A stretch of 48,340 bases of DNA from Pelagophyceae sp. CCMP2097 (lineage: Eukaryota > Sar > Pelagophyceae), in contig MU657175.1 in the NCBI GenBank assembly GCA_026770575.1, forward strand, positions 331,442 to 379,781, in the 5' to 3' direction. The notes below the pieces were generated by a model that saw nothing but the letters and a program-made list of their open reading frames with translations, did not search any database and was not told the DNA's origin. Below, piece after piece: positions 32,964 through 43,402 of the stretch. A program made the translations under genes and the position numbers. Every line of letters starts with the position of its first letter. The first letter of the stretch is position 1.

Positions 32964-33511
32964 CATTTCGAAGGTCGACGCCGTCCGTGGTCGACGTCGA
33001 GGCTCGAGGGGTCTTATTTAGACCCCTGGGACGCCATGGGCGCACGAGCCTTCTCGCCGCCCGAATGGCAAAAGGCGGACGGCGCGATTTAGGCGACTGG
33101 AGCTGAGCGGCGACGTTTTTGCGTTGATCGCAACGCAGACGCCCATATTGATTTGAGGCGTCTCCGTCCGACGTCGACCCCGGGCGCGCGCGCCGCGGAA
33201 GTCACTAATCAAATCCTTTTAAATGCCCGGGCCAAGGGCCGCAGCGACGCCGCGGCGGCAGAGCGGCGCGAGAATGGAGCCCGGCAAGATTGGCACCGTC
33301 TCGGACATCGGGGGGGTTCCAAATAAACACCTTTCGACAACGCCGCAGGCCGCGGGGCGTCGGCTGGAGACCCTTCTACATAGGCCGCAATCTCTTCCCG
33401 GGCGCCATGAAGCGCCCCTCTTTTCCAAAACACGGTTTCCAAAAACGAGACGCCGTTTTCAAAAACGAGATTCTGCAGAGCCAGTTGGCCCCAGGCCCGC
33501 GCCGGCGCGCC
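32964..33511. other. Region with no supported gene
   Basis: Between the broken membrane-protein gene and the coiled-coil gene. It includes a short duplicated GTTTTCCAAAA/ACGAGA phrase near 33420-33475. No exon is supported. Confidence 0.4.
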
Positions 33512-35700
33512 ATGGAGCGCTCGTCTGCGACGTCGGGCTTTACGGGCGCGCGCCTCGCACTGATCCGCAGCAACCTGTCTGCGCGCGAATCCGCATCGGC
33601 GCCCGTCTCGAGTGGAGCGTGGCAGCGCGCGAAAGTGCGTGGACAGTGACTTGACACCCCTTCGGCGCCGTTGACACGGCGCCGTTGAGACGCCGCGTCG
33701 GAGCGCTGCCGCAGGTACTGGCGCGGAGCCGCATCGAGGCGGATCGACAAGAGGCTGCTGCGGCGGCGCGGCCAGCCGCTCGACCCACGCGCGTCTCTTC
33801 CGCGTCGTCCGCAGAGGTGCGCATACCTTCTTTCGGCCTGCGTGCAAAGCCCCCGCCGCCTCGGTTCGTCGGACGGACGGTCTCGGCGGTGGGATGCATT
33901 GCCGCTGGCGCGTAGGCCCTCGCACTCCAAGGTCAGCGGCAGGCCCGCACCGAGGCGTCCTCAAGACGCGCCGCCCTCCTGCGGCACCACGCCGCGGCGG
34001 CGCAAAGTGCAAAGCAATTCTCTGAAAGCGAGGCGCGGCGCGGTTCCGACGAGGCGCCGCGCCACGCCGAAGGGTCAAACGAGCGCCAAAGCAGCGGGTC
34101 CAACGACTGGTCCAACGACTCCGCCGCCGCCGACGTTTCGGCGCGGGCCGCGGCGGCAGAGGGCCGGGCGGAAGAGGCAGAGTCTCGCGCGGCGAAAGAG
34201 GCCGAGGTGCGCTTGGCGCGCGAGTCGGCGGCCCGGGCGGCGCGCGAGGCTGGGGTCCGGGCGGCGCGCGAGGTTTCGCACCGCGCGGCGAAAGAGGCCG
34301 AGGTGCGTGCGGCACGGGAGTCCGAGGTCCGGGCAGCGCGCGCGGCGGCGGCCGAAGCCGAGGACCGAGCGGAGCGCGAGGCGTCGCACCGTGCGGCGAA
34401 AGAGGCAGAGGCGGCACGTGAGGCCGAGGACCGTTTGGAGCGCGAGGCGCTGCACCGAGCGGCGCGCGCGGCGGCCGAAGCCTCCGAGGCGTGCTGCGCG
34501 GCGCTGGTCCGGCGCTGCGAGGCGGCCGAGGCAGAGGCGCGGGCGGCCGAGGCGGAGACGCGTGCGGCCGAGGCGTCGCGGAAACGCATCTGCGAGTCTG
34601 TGGAAGCCGCGGCGCGCGACAACGGCGCCGAGCTCTTCGAGGCCCGCCGCGCCGTGCTGCGCGCCGAGCAGGCGGCGGAAGCGTCGGCGCATGCGGCGCG
34701 GGCAGCGCAGGCAGAGGTGCAGCTTTTAGCGGCACGGCCGCCGCGGCACGACGCGGTCACGCCGCCGCGGCGCGCGGCGTCGCACGACGCGGCGCGCGAC
34801 GACGCCGCGTCGCACGACGCCACGTCGCACGGCTCTTCTTTCGCACAACAGTCCAGCTCACCACCGCAGACGCTTCGGCGCCGCTCGCCGCCGCGCACGC
34901 CCGAAGCGCGCCGCCTCCGCGACCTCGAGGTCGCCGAGGAGCGGCTGCTCTGCGCGCTCGACGCGGCGGCGCAGGCGGCGCAGGACCGCGTCGGCGAGCG
35001 CGAGCGGGAAAGGGCGCGCTTCCAAACGCTCGAGGCCATGCTGCGCGCCACCGAGGCCGCGCTGCGCTCCACCGAGGCCGCGCTCGCGGACCGCGCGCCG
35101 GCCGCCGACGACGCGCGCGCCGGCGACGAGGACCGCCGCGCCGCCGAGGCCGATGTCGCTTCCGCCGAGGCCGAGTTGCGCGAAACGGTTGCGGCGCTCG
35201 ACGAGGCGCGGCGCGCGGCGGCGGACGCGGCGGCGGCCCCGGTCGACAAACGGCTGCGCCACGAGGGCGTAAACGACGAGGCGCGAGCGCTCCGCGGCGA
35301 GGCAAAAACGCTCCGAATCGACCTCGTGGCGGCCCGCGCCGAAATCGCTAAACTCCGCGACCGAGGCCAGCACGCTGACGCTGCGCCGTCTCCGCCGCGG
35401 ATACAGCGGCTACGGTCGCCGAAATGCACCGACGTGGCGACGTCGACGATGGAAATTGCTCCGCGACGACCCGCCATTGTGACGAATTGCGACGTCGCGA
35501 CGATGGCGACGATGCACAAGCATTCGCCGCGAGATCTCTTCGACGCGTCGGAGGCGGAGGCGCCGCAAGCGCCGCCGTTTGGGGGCGTCCGGCGGGGCGC
35601 CTTGCTGGCGGGCGTCTGTCTGCTCGCGTCGCCGTTTTTGCGGTCCGCTGAGGGCGCAACCGCCGCGCTCATACTCGGCCTCGCGGCATACTTTGGCTAA
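33512..35700 (+). CDS. Tail-anchored Ala/Arg/Glu-rich coiled-coil protein
   Basis: Exons 33512-33634, 33715-33816 and 33916-35700, all phase 0, encode 669 aa. The N-terminus is Ser/Ala-rich ([20 protein letters not shown]). Residues ~150-300 and ~380-520 are long heptad-like runs of Ala, Arg and Glu (for example [18 protein letters not shown]), separated by a Pro/Ser/His-rich hinge ([17 protein letters not shown]). The C-terminus ends in a hydrophobic segment ([15 protein letters not shown]...[14 protein letters not shown]) with almost nothing after it, the layout of a tail-anchored protein. A golgin-like or tether role is possible, but composition-driven similarity makes family assignment unsafe. 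Extreme GC content leaves long shadow frames in all six phases; this one is chosen for its start, splice phases and terminal anchor. Confidence 0.7.
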
Positions 35701-36503
35701 GAAAGCCCTCGTTGCCAGATCCGAATAGGACGCGGTCCGACGGGAGATGGCAAGCCCCTAAAGAAAAGCTCTTAGAGAGGACGCCGTCCGACGGGGAAGC
35801 ATGGCAAGCCCCTCTCCGAGACTCCTCTATGTTTCGGTCCAAGCTTGTCTCGCCGCGCGCTCACCGAGGGCTCTCGGAATGCCGGCTACGAGTCGATGCG
35901 AGCGGTCCTCCTCCACCTTGAGCGATGGCGTGTGCTTTATTCCATCACACGTGCGAACAACGGCAATCTTCTAAGAATCGGGATCGTCGGTCGGCCCGCG
36001 CGCCGATCCGCGTCCCCACGGCCAGCTGATGTTCTCGGCCGAGATTCCGTTTTGTTTCTCCTCGTCCTCGGAGCTATTGGCCTCGCAAGTCTGCAAGAAT
36101 TGCATCTCACCGTGCGCCCTGCTTGAGATTCCCCTTAGAAGTACCAGGCCACTGGCCTGGGATTCAACATGTCGAACCTCCGGGGTACTGCCTCGAAGTG
36201 GAGGTCGACCGTCTCGAAGTGCTTCGAAGTGTTTCATAGTGCCGGTATACCGAGGCGTTGCGCCCGTCCATTCGGCGTTTGCGCGTCGAATTCTTCGTCA
36301 CGGCCCGCGTGTGCGCACCGGCGGCGGCCGGAGAGCGCAATCGGCTGCTGGGCGGTCGGAATTTACAACGTTAACATTTTAGTGTCCGCGCCGAAGTTTT
36401 TGATGCCACGGTAACGACAATGCAAGAAACTTCATTCTTACACTAACCTTTGTCATGACGCTCCGGTCAGCGAATTGTCGACGCAACTCTTCACCGTGGA
36501 CAA
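35701..36503. other. Region with no supported gene; short tandem duplication
   Basis: Contains a ~55-bp imperfect tandem duplication at about 35728-35816, the unit starting GGACGCGGTCCGACGGG and including ATGGCAAGCCCC. A plus-strand frame of 117 codons from 36029 has a hydrophobic start but no recognisable domain or conserved feature. The end of the interval is the leader of the mucin-like gene. Confidence 0.4.
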
Positions 36504-38522
36504 ATGACGCCAGGCTTGCGCGCGTGCGTCCTCTACCTCGTCCTCGCCGTTCTTGTCGCACCACAGACGGCAGCGCCCACGCCAGCACCCACGATCGCGC
36601 TCACGGATACGCCCACTCCCGCGCCGACGGCCGCGCCCACGATCGCGCCCACGCAGGCGCCCACGCAGGCGCACACGCCCGCACCCACGATCGCGCGCAC
36701 AGACGCGGCCACGCCCGCGCCCGAACCCACGATCGCGCCCACGATTGCGCCCACGATCGCACCCACGCCCGTGTCCACGACCGTGCCCACGACCGTGCCC
36801 ACGGCCGCGCCAACGGCCGTGCCCACGCCAAAGCCCACGACCGTGCCCACGGCCGTGCCCACGGTCGTGCCAACAGCCGTGCCCACGCCAAAGCCCACGA
36901 CCGTGCCCACGGCCGTGCCCACGGCCGTGCCCACGGTCGTGCCTACAGCGGGGCCCATCGCCGCGCCCACGGCCGTGCCTACGGCCGTGCCCGCGGTCGT
37001 GCCCTCGGCCGTGCCCACGGCCGTGCCCACGGTCGTGCCTTCGGCCGTGCCCACGCCAAAGCCCGGGCCCACGACCGTGCCCACGACCGTCACGGTGCCC
37101 ACGGCCGCGCCAACGGCCGTGCCCACGCCAAAGCCCACGACCGTGCCCACGGTTGTGCCTACAGCCGAGCCCACCGCCGCGCCCACGGCTGTGCCTACGG
37201 CCGTGCCCGCGGTCGTGCCCTCGGCCGTGCCCACGGTCGTGCCCACTGGCACTGCCAGTGGCACAGCCGGGCCCAAGGCCGCGCTCACGGCCGTGCCCAC
37301 GGCCGTGCCCACGGCCGTGCCCACAGTCGTGCTCACGGTCTTGCCCACGGCCGTGCCCACAACCGTGCCCACAACCGTGCCCACAACCATGATTGTGCCC
37401 ACGATCGCGCCCACCGTTGCGCCTACGTTCGCGCCCACTCTCAATCTCACGACCGCGCCGTCGCCCGCGCCCGGGCCGACGCCCGCGCCGACGCTGACGC
37501 CCACGTCCACTGGCACGCCGACGTCCACGCCGACGACGCCCGCGCCGATGATCCTGTTGGTGCAGTTGCAGACGGAATTATTCCTCGGCGGATCGACGCT
37601 CAATGGTTCGGCCTCCAACTTTAGTGGCGTCGCCAAGGAGGAGCTCGTCAACATCATCGTCGACGCCACGGACGCGATCACGGACGCGTCGGAGATATCT
37701 GACCTGGAAGTGTTCGACGTCAACAAGCGGCGGTCGCTACTTGGCGCGAACGACGCCCGCGTGAGCTTCGTGGTCACGGTCGAGATTGGCACCGGCGGCG
37801 ACTCGGCGGCAACGGCCGAAGCGCTGAAATCGAGCCTCAAGACTTCCATCACGAGCGGCGCCCTCGACGCGCGGCTGGCCGTAGCGGTCGAAGCCGTGCT
37901 CGTGCGCGCAGCTATCAACATACCAAAGTCGGTGGCCGCTATCGACGCATCGACGTACGTCGTTGCCATAGTTTCCGCGCCGACGCCTGCGCCGACGCCC
38001 GCGCCGACGCCGACCCCCACGTCACCGGCCACGGCCACGGCCACGTCAACGGCCACGCCCACGACCGCGCCCACGCTCGCGCCGACGAACGTGGCCACGC
38101 TCGCGCCGACGTCCACGCCCACGCTCGCGCCCACGCCCGCGCCCACAGAGGCACCCAGGCCTGCACCGACGGATGCGCCGACGAATGCGCCGACGGATGC
38201 GCCGACGGATGCGCCGACTGATGCGCCCACGCTCGCGCCCGCTCCCACTGAGGCGCCAACGCCCGCGCTGACCCCCGCGCCGACGGCCGCGCCAACGCCG
38301 CGCCCGACGCCCGTTGCGAATGCGCCACCGCGCAAGGACAAGGGCTTAGGCAGATCCGCCATGGCCATCGTCTTCATCTTCGTCGTCGGTGGCGTGTTGC
38401 TCCTCGGCGGATTGCTGCTCATTTGCATGGCCTTTGCGCGGCTGTTCTGCGGCGCGGCTTCACCGACCGCAGAGGTCAAGAGCACAGAGCTCGAGCGGTG
38501 CACAGAGCTGGCGCCGATCTGA
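36504..38522 (+). CDS. Mucin-like cell-surface protein, type I membrane
   Basis: The single exon encodes 672 aa. A signal peptide (about 1-24, MTPGLRACVLYLVLAVLV) is followed by ~320 residues of Pro-Thr-Ala/Val repeats (TVPTAVPT, TIAPT, PTPAPT), a likely O-glycosylated stalk. A compact non-repetitive domain (about 346-492) contains TELFLGGSTLNGSASNFSG, EELVNIIVDATDAI, a dibasic KRRSLL and RVSFVVTVEIG. A second PT/DAPT stalk follows, then one membrane span (about 619-648, IVFIFVVGGVLLLGGLLLIC) and a 24-residue tail. A surface coat or adhesion role is inferred. The 12-nt repeat makes long open frames on both strands; the signal peptide and TM identify the real one. Confidence 0.8.
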   Translation: MTPGLRACVLYLVLAVLVAPQTAAPTPAPTIALTDTPTPAPTAAPTIAPTQAPTQAHTPAPTIARTDAATPAPEPTIAPTIAPTIAPTPVSTTVPTTVPTAAPTAVPTPKPTTVPTAVPTVVPTAVPTPKPTTVPTAVPTAVPTVVPTAGPIAAPTAVPTAVPAVVPSAVPTAVPTVVPSAVPTPKPGPTTVPTTVTVPTAAPTAVPTPKPTTVPTVVPTAEPTAAPTAVPTAVPAVVPSAVPTVVPTGTASGTAGPKAALTAVPTAVPTAVPTVVLTVLPTAVPTTVPTTVPTTMIVPTIAPTVAPTFAPTLNLTTAPSPAPGPTPAPTLTPTSTGTPTSTPTTPAPMILLVQLQTELFLGGSTLNGSASNFSGVAKEELVNIIVDATDAITDASEISDLEVFDVNKRRSLLGANDARVSFVVTVEIGTGGDSAATAEALKSSLKTSITSGALDARLAVAVEAVLVRAAINIPKSVAAIDASTYVVAIVSAPTPAPTPAPTPTPTSPATATATSTATPTTAPTLAPTNVATLAPTSTPTLAPTPAPTEAPRPAPTDAPTNAPTDAPTDAPTDAPTLAPAPTEAPTPALTPAPTAAPTPRPTPVANAPPRKDKGLGRSAMAIVFIFVVGGVLLLGGLLLICMAFARLFCGAASPTAEVKSTELERCTELAPI

Positions 38523-38575
38523 GCGGCCAAGCCGGAGCGGCCAAGCCGGAGCGGCCAAGCCGGAGCGGCCCCGCC
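38523..38575. repeat. 14-bp tandem repeat, four copies
   Basis: GGAGCGGCCAAGCC is repeated about four times directly after the stop codon of the mucin-like gene, so it probably lies in its 3' UTR. Confidence 0.85.
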
Positions 38576-39459
38576 CACTGCCTCCTTTGAAGTCGTAGTC
38601 GTAAGTTGGACCTCGTTGCGACTGCTCGACGTGGGCCCCACGTGTGCCACGGTCCGAGATGCGCGCGGAAAGCAGCCCGAGATCCGCGCGGCTGTACGCT
38701 CGGCGAGCCCAATTGCGACGCACCAAAGTCCGCGGCGCTTCGGAGCGAGGCGAGTGCGCGCTCCGGAGCGCTCCCGCGGCAGAGACGAGGCGTGCCTCGA
38801 AAGGCGTAGAGATTCATACGCATGCGGACCTCGACGAACGGAAAGCCTGAGATCGGAAGATGGAGGGTGCAGGGCGGATCATCGCCAGAATACAACGTCT
38901 TCGAACCTCGCACCCCGTCAAAGCTCGCACCCCGGGCCCCGCTTGGATCAGCAAGTGAAATGAATGTACGCCGGTTCAAATCCGGGTCTGGGTACCAAAA
39001 AACCTCAATAAGAATGGGATATGTTTATATACACTTTTCTCAACTGGTTTCTGGCACTGGGACCGGAAATCCCTTTTGCCAGGGCATACATACGTCAGTG
39101 ACAGATGGTGTCATATTTTCATGTCAACAGCCGCTCCTCTGGATGCGCAGTCTCGACTGCTACTTTGGATTAAGTGGTTTTTCACCCCGCTTGGATCAAG
39201 TGGTTTTTCACCCCGCCGCCCTTCGCCGACTCGGACTCTCTTCTTGCTTTAATCGCTGAAAATGCTGAAAATACATTCGTCGAGCGCGCGCGACGGTGGT
39301 TATTTTTCGCGTGTGGCTCGCAACGCCGCGCGTCGAACGCACCGCCCGCGGCTTCCGGAGATCGCGCACAGGCTGAGAAAATCCTTGCGGCGGGTTTATT
39401 CCATGAAGTTCTCCCACCGTGACCAGCGGTGGGAATTCATTCGAGGGTGAAATTATTCA
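38576..39459. other. Non-coding interval with a tRNA-arm-like (SINE-like) sequence
   Basis: No gene is supported. At about 38967-38998 lies a tRNA T-arm-like sequence with a Pol III B-box (GCCGGTTCAAATCCGGG), followed by CCAAAAAACCTCAATAAGAA. A 27-bp tandem duplication (TGGATTAAGTGGTTTTTCACCCCGC twice) is at 39165-39218. The interval ends at the foldback element. Confidence 0.45.
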
Positions 39460-39547
39460 GGACCCGAAGGGTCCTTGCCGTTTATTCAACGTCAGTTTAC
39501 GGCAAGGGCCCTTCGGGTCCTTTGATTGAAGGATTACCAGGGGCAAT

Positions 39548-39549
39548 TA

Positions 39550-39584
<35 letters not shown>

Positions 39585-39597
39585 TTGTCTGTCCGTC
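39548..39597. repeat. TCTG/TTTG microsatellite
   Basis: About twelve tetranucleotide units, mostly TCTG with interspersed TTTG, immediately inside the left inverted end of the foldback element. Confidence 0.95.
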
Positions 39598-39857
39598 GCC
39601 CAGCAAATCCGAGGTTCCACCTTGGGAAGAAAAAAACAGCAACTCGGCCGATTTAGCGATTGGTGGTTGATGCGATCGCTAAAATTTGGAGTTGAGGTCG
39701 AGCAGGAGCCTCATTGGAATCATCATAGAAGAAGTTTTTGGTCACAGGTTCGAATCTGGTCGGCCGCAAAAAAAAGAAAAAATAAATAGCTCAATAAGAA
39801 ATAAAATAATAAAAATAAAGATAAGGAGGATTTGAAAGTTCAGCGATTAGTTAAATA

Positions 39858-39941
39858 ATTTCAATTATTTACGTGGGCATTGCAATGGGATTTGGCTGTA
39901 TCCTTCGGGTCCTCCGTGTGCCTCCGGCGCGCTCTTGTAAT
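39858..39941 (+). repeat. Dispersed repeat R3, copy 1
   Basis: This 84-bp sequence (starts ATTTCAATTATTTACGTGGG, ends GCGCGCTCTTGTAAT) recurs as its reverse complement at 48257-48340, where the window stops. It lies inside the foldback element, next to the right inverted end. Confidence 0.9.
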
Positions 39942-40223
39942 TATTGCCCCTGGTAATCCTTCAATCAAAGGACCCGAAGGGCCCTTGCCGTAAACTGACG
40001 TTGATTAAACGGCAAGGACCCTTCTGGGTCCTCAAAGTTTGTAAAGCTTTATTTTGCGATAGGGTGTGTGCCGACCGCAGACGTCACGACACTTTTGGCC
40101 ACTTACCGAGATACGTGGTTGTACGGGACGGGCGCGCGCTCCGCTCCGCCACCGCGCGCGCAGAGCCGCCCGACCCGATATAGCCGCGAGCGTCTTCTCT
40201 CGCCGGGGGATTCGCGTCGCCGC

Positions 40224-41830
40224 ATGGCCATGGGGTGCCGCGTGGCCTGCCGAAGCAGCGGGCTGCTGCTCTGGCTGCTCTGTTTCCCCGGCTGCGATGC
40301 GCTGTTCGCGGCGTCGCGGAGCAAGCTGGCGCAGCAGTCTTCGAGACTGCGAAAGCACTTACCTGGCCTCGTACAAGGTCTCCGCACCCCATCGGCGCCC
40401 GACATCAGTAAAGTCTTGCTCAACAAGAAAAGAGCCGCCCTCCGCGCGCGCGAAGCACGAGCGCGCAAGCTCCTCAACCTCCCCTCCGCCGCCGCAGCAA
40501 ACGGCCCGCAAAACCGCGTCCAAAGGCACCGGGCGGGGGCCCCGGATCAGGCCCGAACGCGTTTGCTTCGCGCCTCTAACAAAGCGCTAGGCCTGGGCGC
40601 GTCTCGAGACGTCATGATCTCGTACTTTCTCGCGGAAGACTTTGACACCGCCGGCCTGGTTGCTGCTTTGCCTGGTCGAGCTGTTTTGGTCGGCGACGTT
40701 GCGGCGATTGGCGTCTCCGCTGCGAAGCGAGCGGCCGACGACGCCTCGCCCGAGTTCGACCGCCTCGTGGACGACGCCGACGCCGGGCCCCCGATAGCGT
40801 TTGTCTTTCCCTTTGGGGGGGCCGTGCTGTGGGGGTTTGACGACGCCGAGACGCAGGTGCATCTCCTTGGTCCAACCGACCTTTGTTCCGAGGGCCCGCC
40901 TAGGCCCTCCTCGCGCTGCTGGTGAAGAACTTCGCGACGGGCCCGCTGCAGCCGGATCAGCAACCGGACACTGACCGCATGGCCTTCCGTGGACTGAACG
41001 CCGCCGAGCGCCTGGAGTTCTCGGAAAAGACGGAAAAGACGGAAGGCGAAGCCGAAGAGCCGGTGGCGGAATCTCGTTTAGAGGTCGGCTTGAAGGAGTT
41101 GTACGCGCCGCCGCCGGGTCGTAGGTTCAACGCGATGCGGACCGGATTCGGGGGAAGGTACGAAGCCGAGGATCTAGAGGCGCAAGAAGCGCGGCCCGAA
41201 ATCGCGATCTCGGGGAGGCAGCTCGGCGGCGGAAGCTCGTTTACGTTATTCGCGTTGTCCGACGTTCGTGACGCGTTGATGAAATTATCAGTGTCGTACG
41301 CCTTTGCGCAATCTGCCAGGCTGGCTACTTTAGAAGCCGCAGTCGACGACTTGATCGACGACGTCTCCCCCATCCCCGAAGCTTTAGCCGCGACGGGCCG
41401 CTGCACGGCCCTCTCGCCGAAGAACGTTGGCAAACTTGATGGGCGGGCGTTTTTCCTATCCTCCGCGTTGAACCTGTACTCCGATATTTTGGACGTCCCA
41501 GACTTCTTCTGGGAAAAGGAGGTGCGTCTTCTTCGATCAAGTCGAATCACACCCCACGCTGGCGCATCGTAGGACTACCAGCCAGTGTACGAGCGCACTG
41601 CGAGTTACCTCGACGTCCCCAAACGAGTCGACATCTTGAACGCGCGACTGGATGTTGTCCAGCGCTTGTTAGAGAATCTTAATTCGAGACTGGACGTGTC
41701 CAAGTCGACGCGGCTGGAGTGGGTCATCATCGTGCTCATTGTCCTCGAAGTCGTGCACATCTACGACCCCGTCATCCGCAGCGCCGGGCTGCTTTCGTCA
41801 AAGTTCCTGCAGAAGATGCTCCTGCGATGA
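40224..41830 (+). CDS. RMD1/Sif2 family protein (DUF155)
   Basis: Exons 40224-40856, 40904-41521 and 41573-41830 close in phase to 502 aa. The DUF155 signature is complete: FVFPFGGAVLWGFDDAE, LSVSYAFAQSARLATLEAAV, a glycine-linked lysine-rich block (GKLDGRAFFLSSALNLYSDI), LDVPDFFWEKE, ASYLDVPKRVDILNARLDV and C-terminal membrane span LEWVIIVLIVLEVVHIYD. Yeast and human members (Rmd1, RMND1) are mitochondrial inner-membrane proteins. Here the N-terminus MAMGCRVACRSSGLLLWLLC...DALFA looks like a signal peptide, and the following Ser/Arg/Lys-rich stretch could make a bipartite plastid presequence, so mitochondrial location is not assured. Introns are short (47 and 51 nt). The start has a good context. 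Confidence 0.9.
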
Positions 41831-42585
41831 GCACCCGCCCGACGACACTCTTAACGTCCTTGAACAACAACGACGCCGACGGGGGACTCCCAACTCTCCA
41901 AATGGCCCTCTCGACGCCGGACCCCACGAGGATTCCGAGACCCGATTCTCAAAATCACCATTCTCGAATTGAGATGAACGGAGTCTTTGGTTTTTGATGG
42001 TGTCGACGCGTCTCGACGCAAGCTTTCACAATCCGTCAATTTTAGCTCCGCGGACGGGTCTGCGCTGAGATACTCGCGCCCAAAGTTTTACGGAATGTCG
42101 TTTTAAATTTTGGCAATTTGGCCTTGGAACATGCGTGCAGTACTTAAGATTTGATATGAACCTCCCGAGGCGCGATTATCAAGCGCAGCGAGCCAAGTTT
42201 CGCCCAAACGAACGCGCAAAAGTGGGGCTGCCGAGCCTAGGCCCGACGGCCTTCCCCGAGCCGCCAGGCGAGGTCCGGCGGCTGCGCGCGCACGCATGGC
42301 CCTCTCGACGCCGGGACCCCACCAAACGGCCTCCGATGCACATCCCCGCCGTCGGCGCGGGCCGTCCGTACACCGTCGTCCGCCGCTTGCAGAGATCCAG
42401 GTGCGATATCCCTGATAGGTAGGGTTTCCGACAGTGATAGGCATTGCCAAAGTTAGACCTGAGGCCGGACCCCCGCGCTTCTCCGGAGCAGCCGACGGAA
42501 GCGGGAGCAGGCGCGCGCCTTCCGCAGGAGGCCGACGGAGCGCGGCGGCGGCCGTGCTTCGCCGCGCCTTCTTCGTGCCGCTGCT
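41831..42585. other. Region with no supported gene
   Basis: A phrase GGCCCTCTCGACGCCGG-ACCCCAC is present twice (about 41904 and 42299). Small frames on both strands lack domains or clean splice structure. The right part is the 3' flank of the minus-strand gene that follows. Confidence 0.4.
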
Positions 42586-43366
42586 TCAGCGCCCCGCGGC
42601 GAGCACGACGTCGGCGTCGTCGTCGTCCGCGAGCTGCGTCACCTCGATGTCTGCGCGTAACACGACGGAATCTCGCACGCAAAATCCGAGAGTCTCCAAC
42701 TGAGTCAGCACCACCGGCGCCAGCGTCGCCGTGCCCGCCGACGTCGAGACGCCCCTAGCCGCGTCGGGCCGCGAACCGAAGATTCGAGCGCCGTCGTGGC
42801 GCCGAGCGAGGTGCGCTCCACCGCGCTGATGAAGTAAAGCAAGTTCCATTTTCTCAACTCGGGCCATAGCCGTCCCCCGAGGCGCGTCGTAATGCACGTA
42901 CAACGCGATCATGCCTAGAAACGAATGCCGAGGGCCCGCGGGGAGCTGGACTCACCTGGTTTCTCGCGCTTGATGCCTCCTTTGTACAGATCGAGCGACC
43001 AGCAGCCGTCGCCTACGCCGCGCTCCCGCAAACGCGCGATTTTTACAGCAGCGCACCTTGCGGCCGGTAGCGCGCGCCCTGCCGGAACCCGCTCGGCAAA
43101 GCGCTCCACCGCTCCACGCGCCTATCGACGGATTTCTTGCCAGGGCCGTGTGAGGGTTCGGGCGCCGCAGCTGGCAAAGGCCCGCCTTGCAAGAGGTCAG
43201 CCCTCAGCCACCCGTCCTCTGCGTCTCGCGACGCCCGGCTCCAACATGATGACGCGGCTTCGTGCCACGTGATGACGTGCCGCCGCGTGCCGCCGGCGGA
43301 CCCCAGCGGCCGAGCGACGCGGCCGTCGTCGGAAGGCCGCGGCGCGACGTCCGTCGTGGTGCAGCC

Positions 43367-43402
<36 letters not shown>

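Larger units (their letters stand above)
39460..40032. mobile_element. Foldback/TIR element with ~90-bp inverted ends
   Basis: Ends 39460-39549 and 39943-40032 are inverted copies of each other with only a few differences. Each end is itself a small hairpin, since GGACCCGAAGGGTCCTTGCC is complementary to GGCAAGGGCCCTTCGGGTCC about 25 nt later. The interior has a TCTG/TTTG microsatellite (39548-39595), a tRNA T-arm-like piece (CAGGTTCGAATCTGG, about 39744-39758) with an A-rich tail, and dispersed repeat R3. No protein frame is seen, so the element is non-autonomous. Confidence 0.8.

Noticed and set aside
36533..38650. 705-codon minus-strand frame opposite the mucin-like gene
   Set aside because: It reads VGTAVGTAVG from the complement of the 12-nt repeat. 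The plus frame has a signal peptide and membrane anchor.
39640..39770. Intact tRNA gene
   Set aside because: A T-arm and a plausible acceptor stem exist, but the T-stem has a mismatch, the spacing is too long, and no anticodon arm fits.
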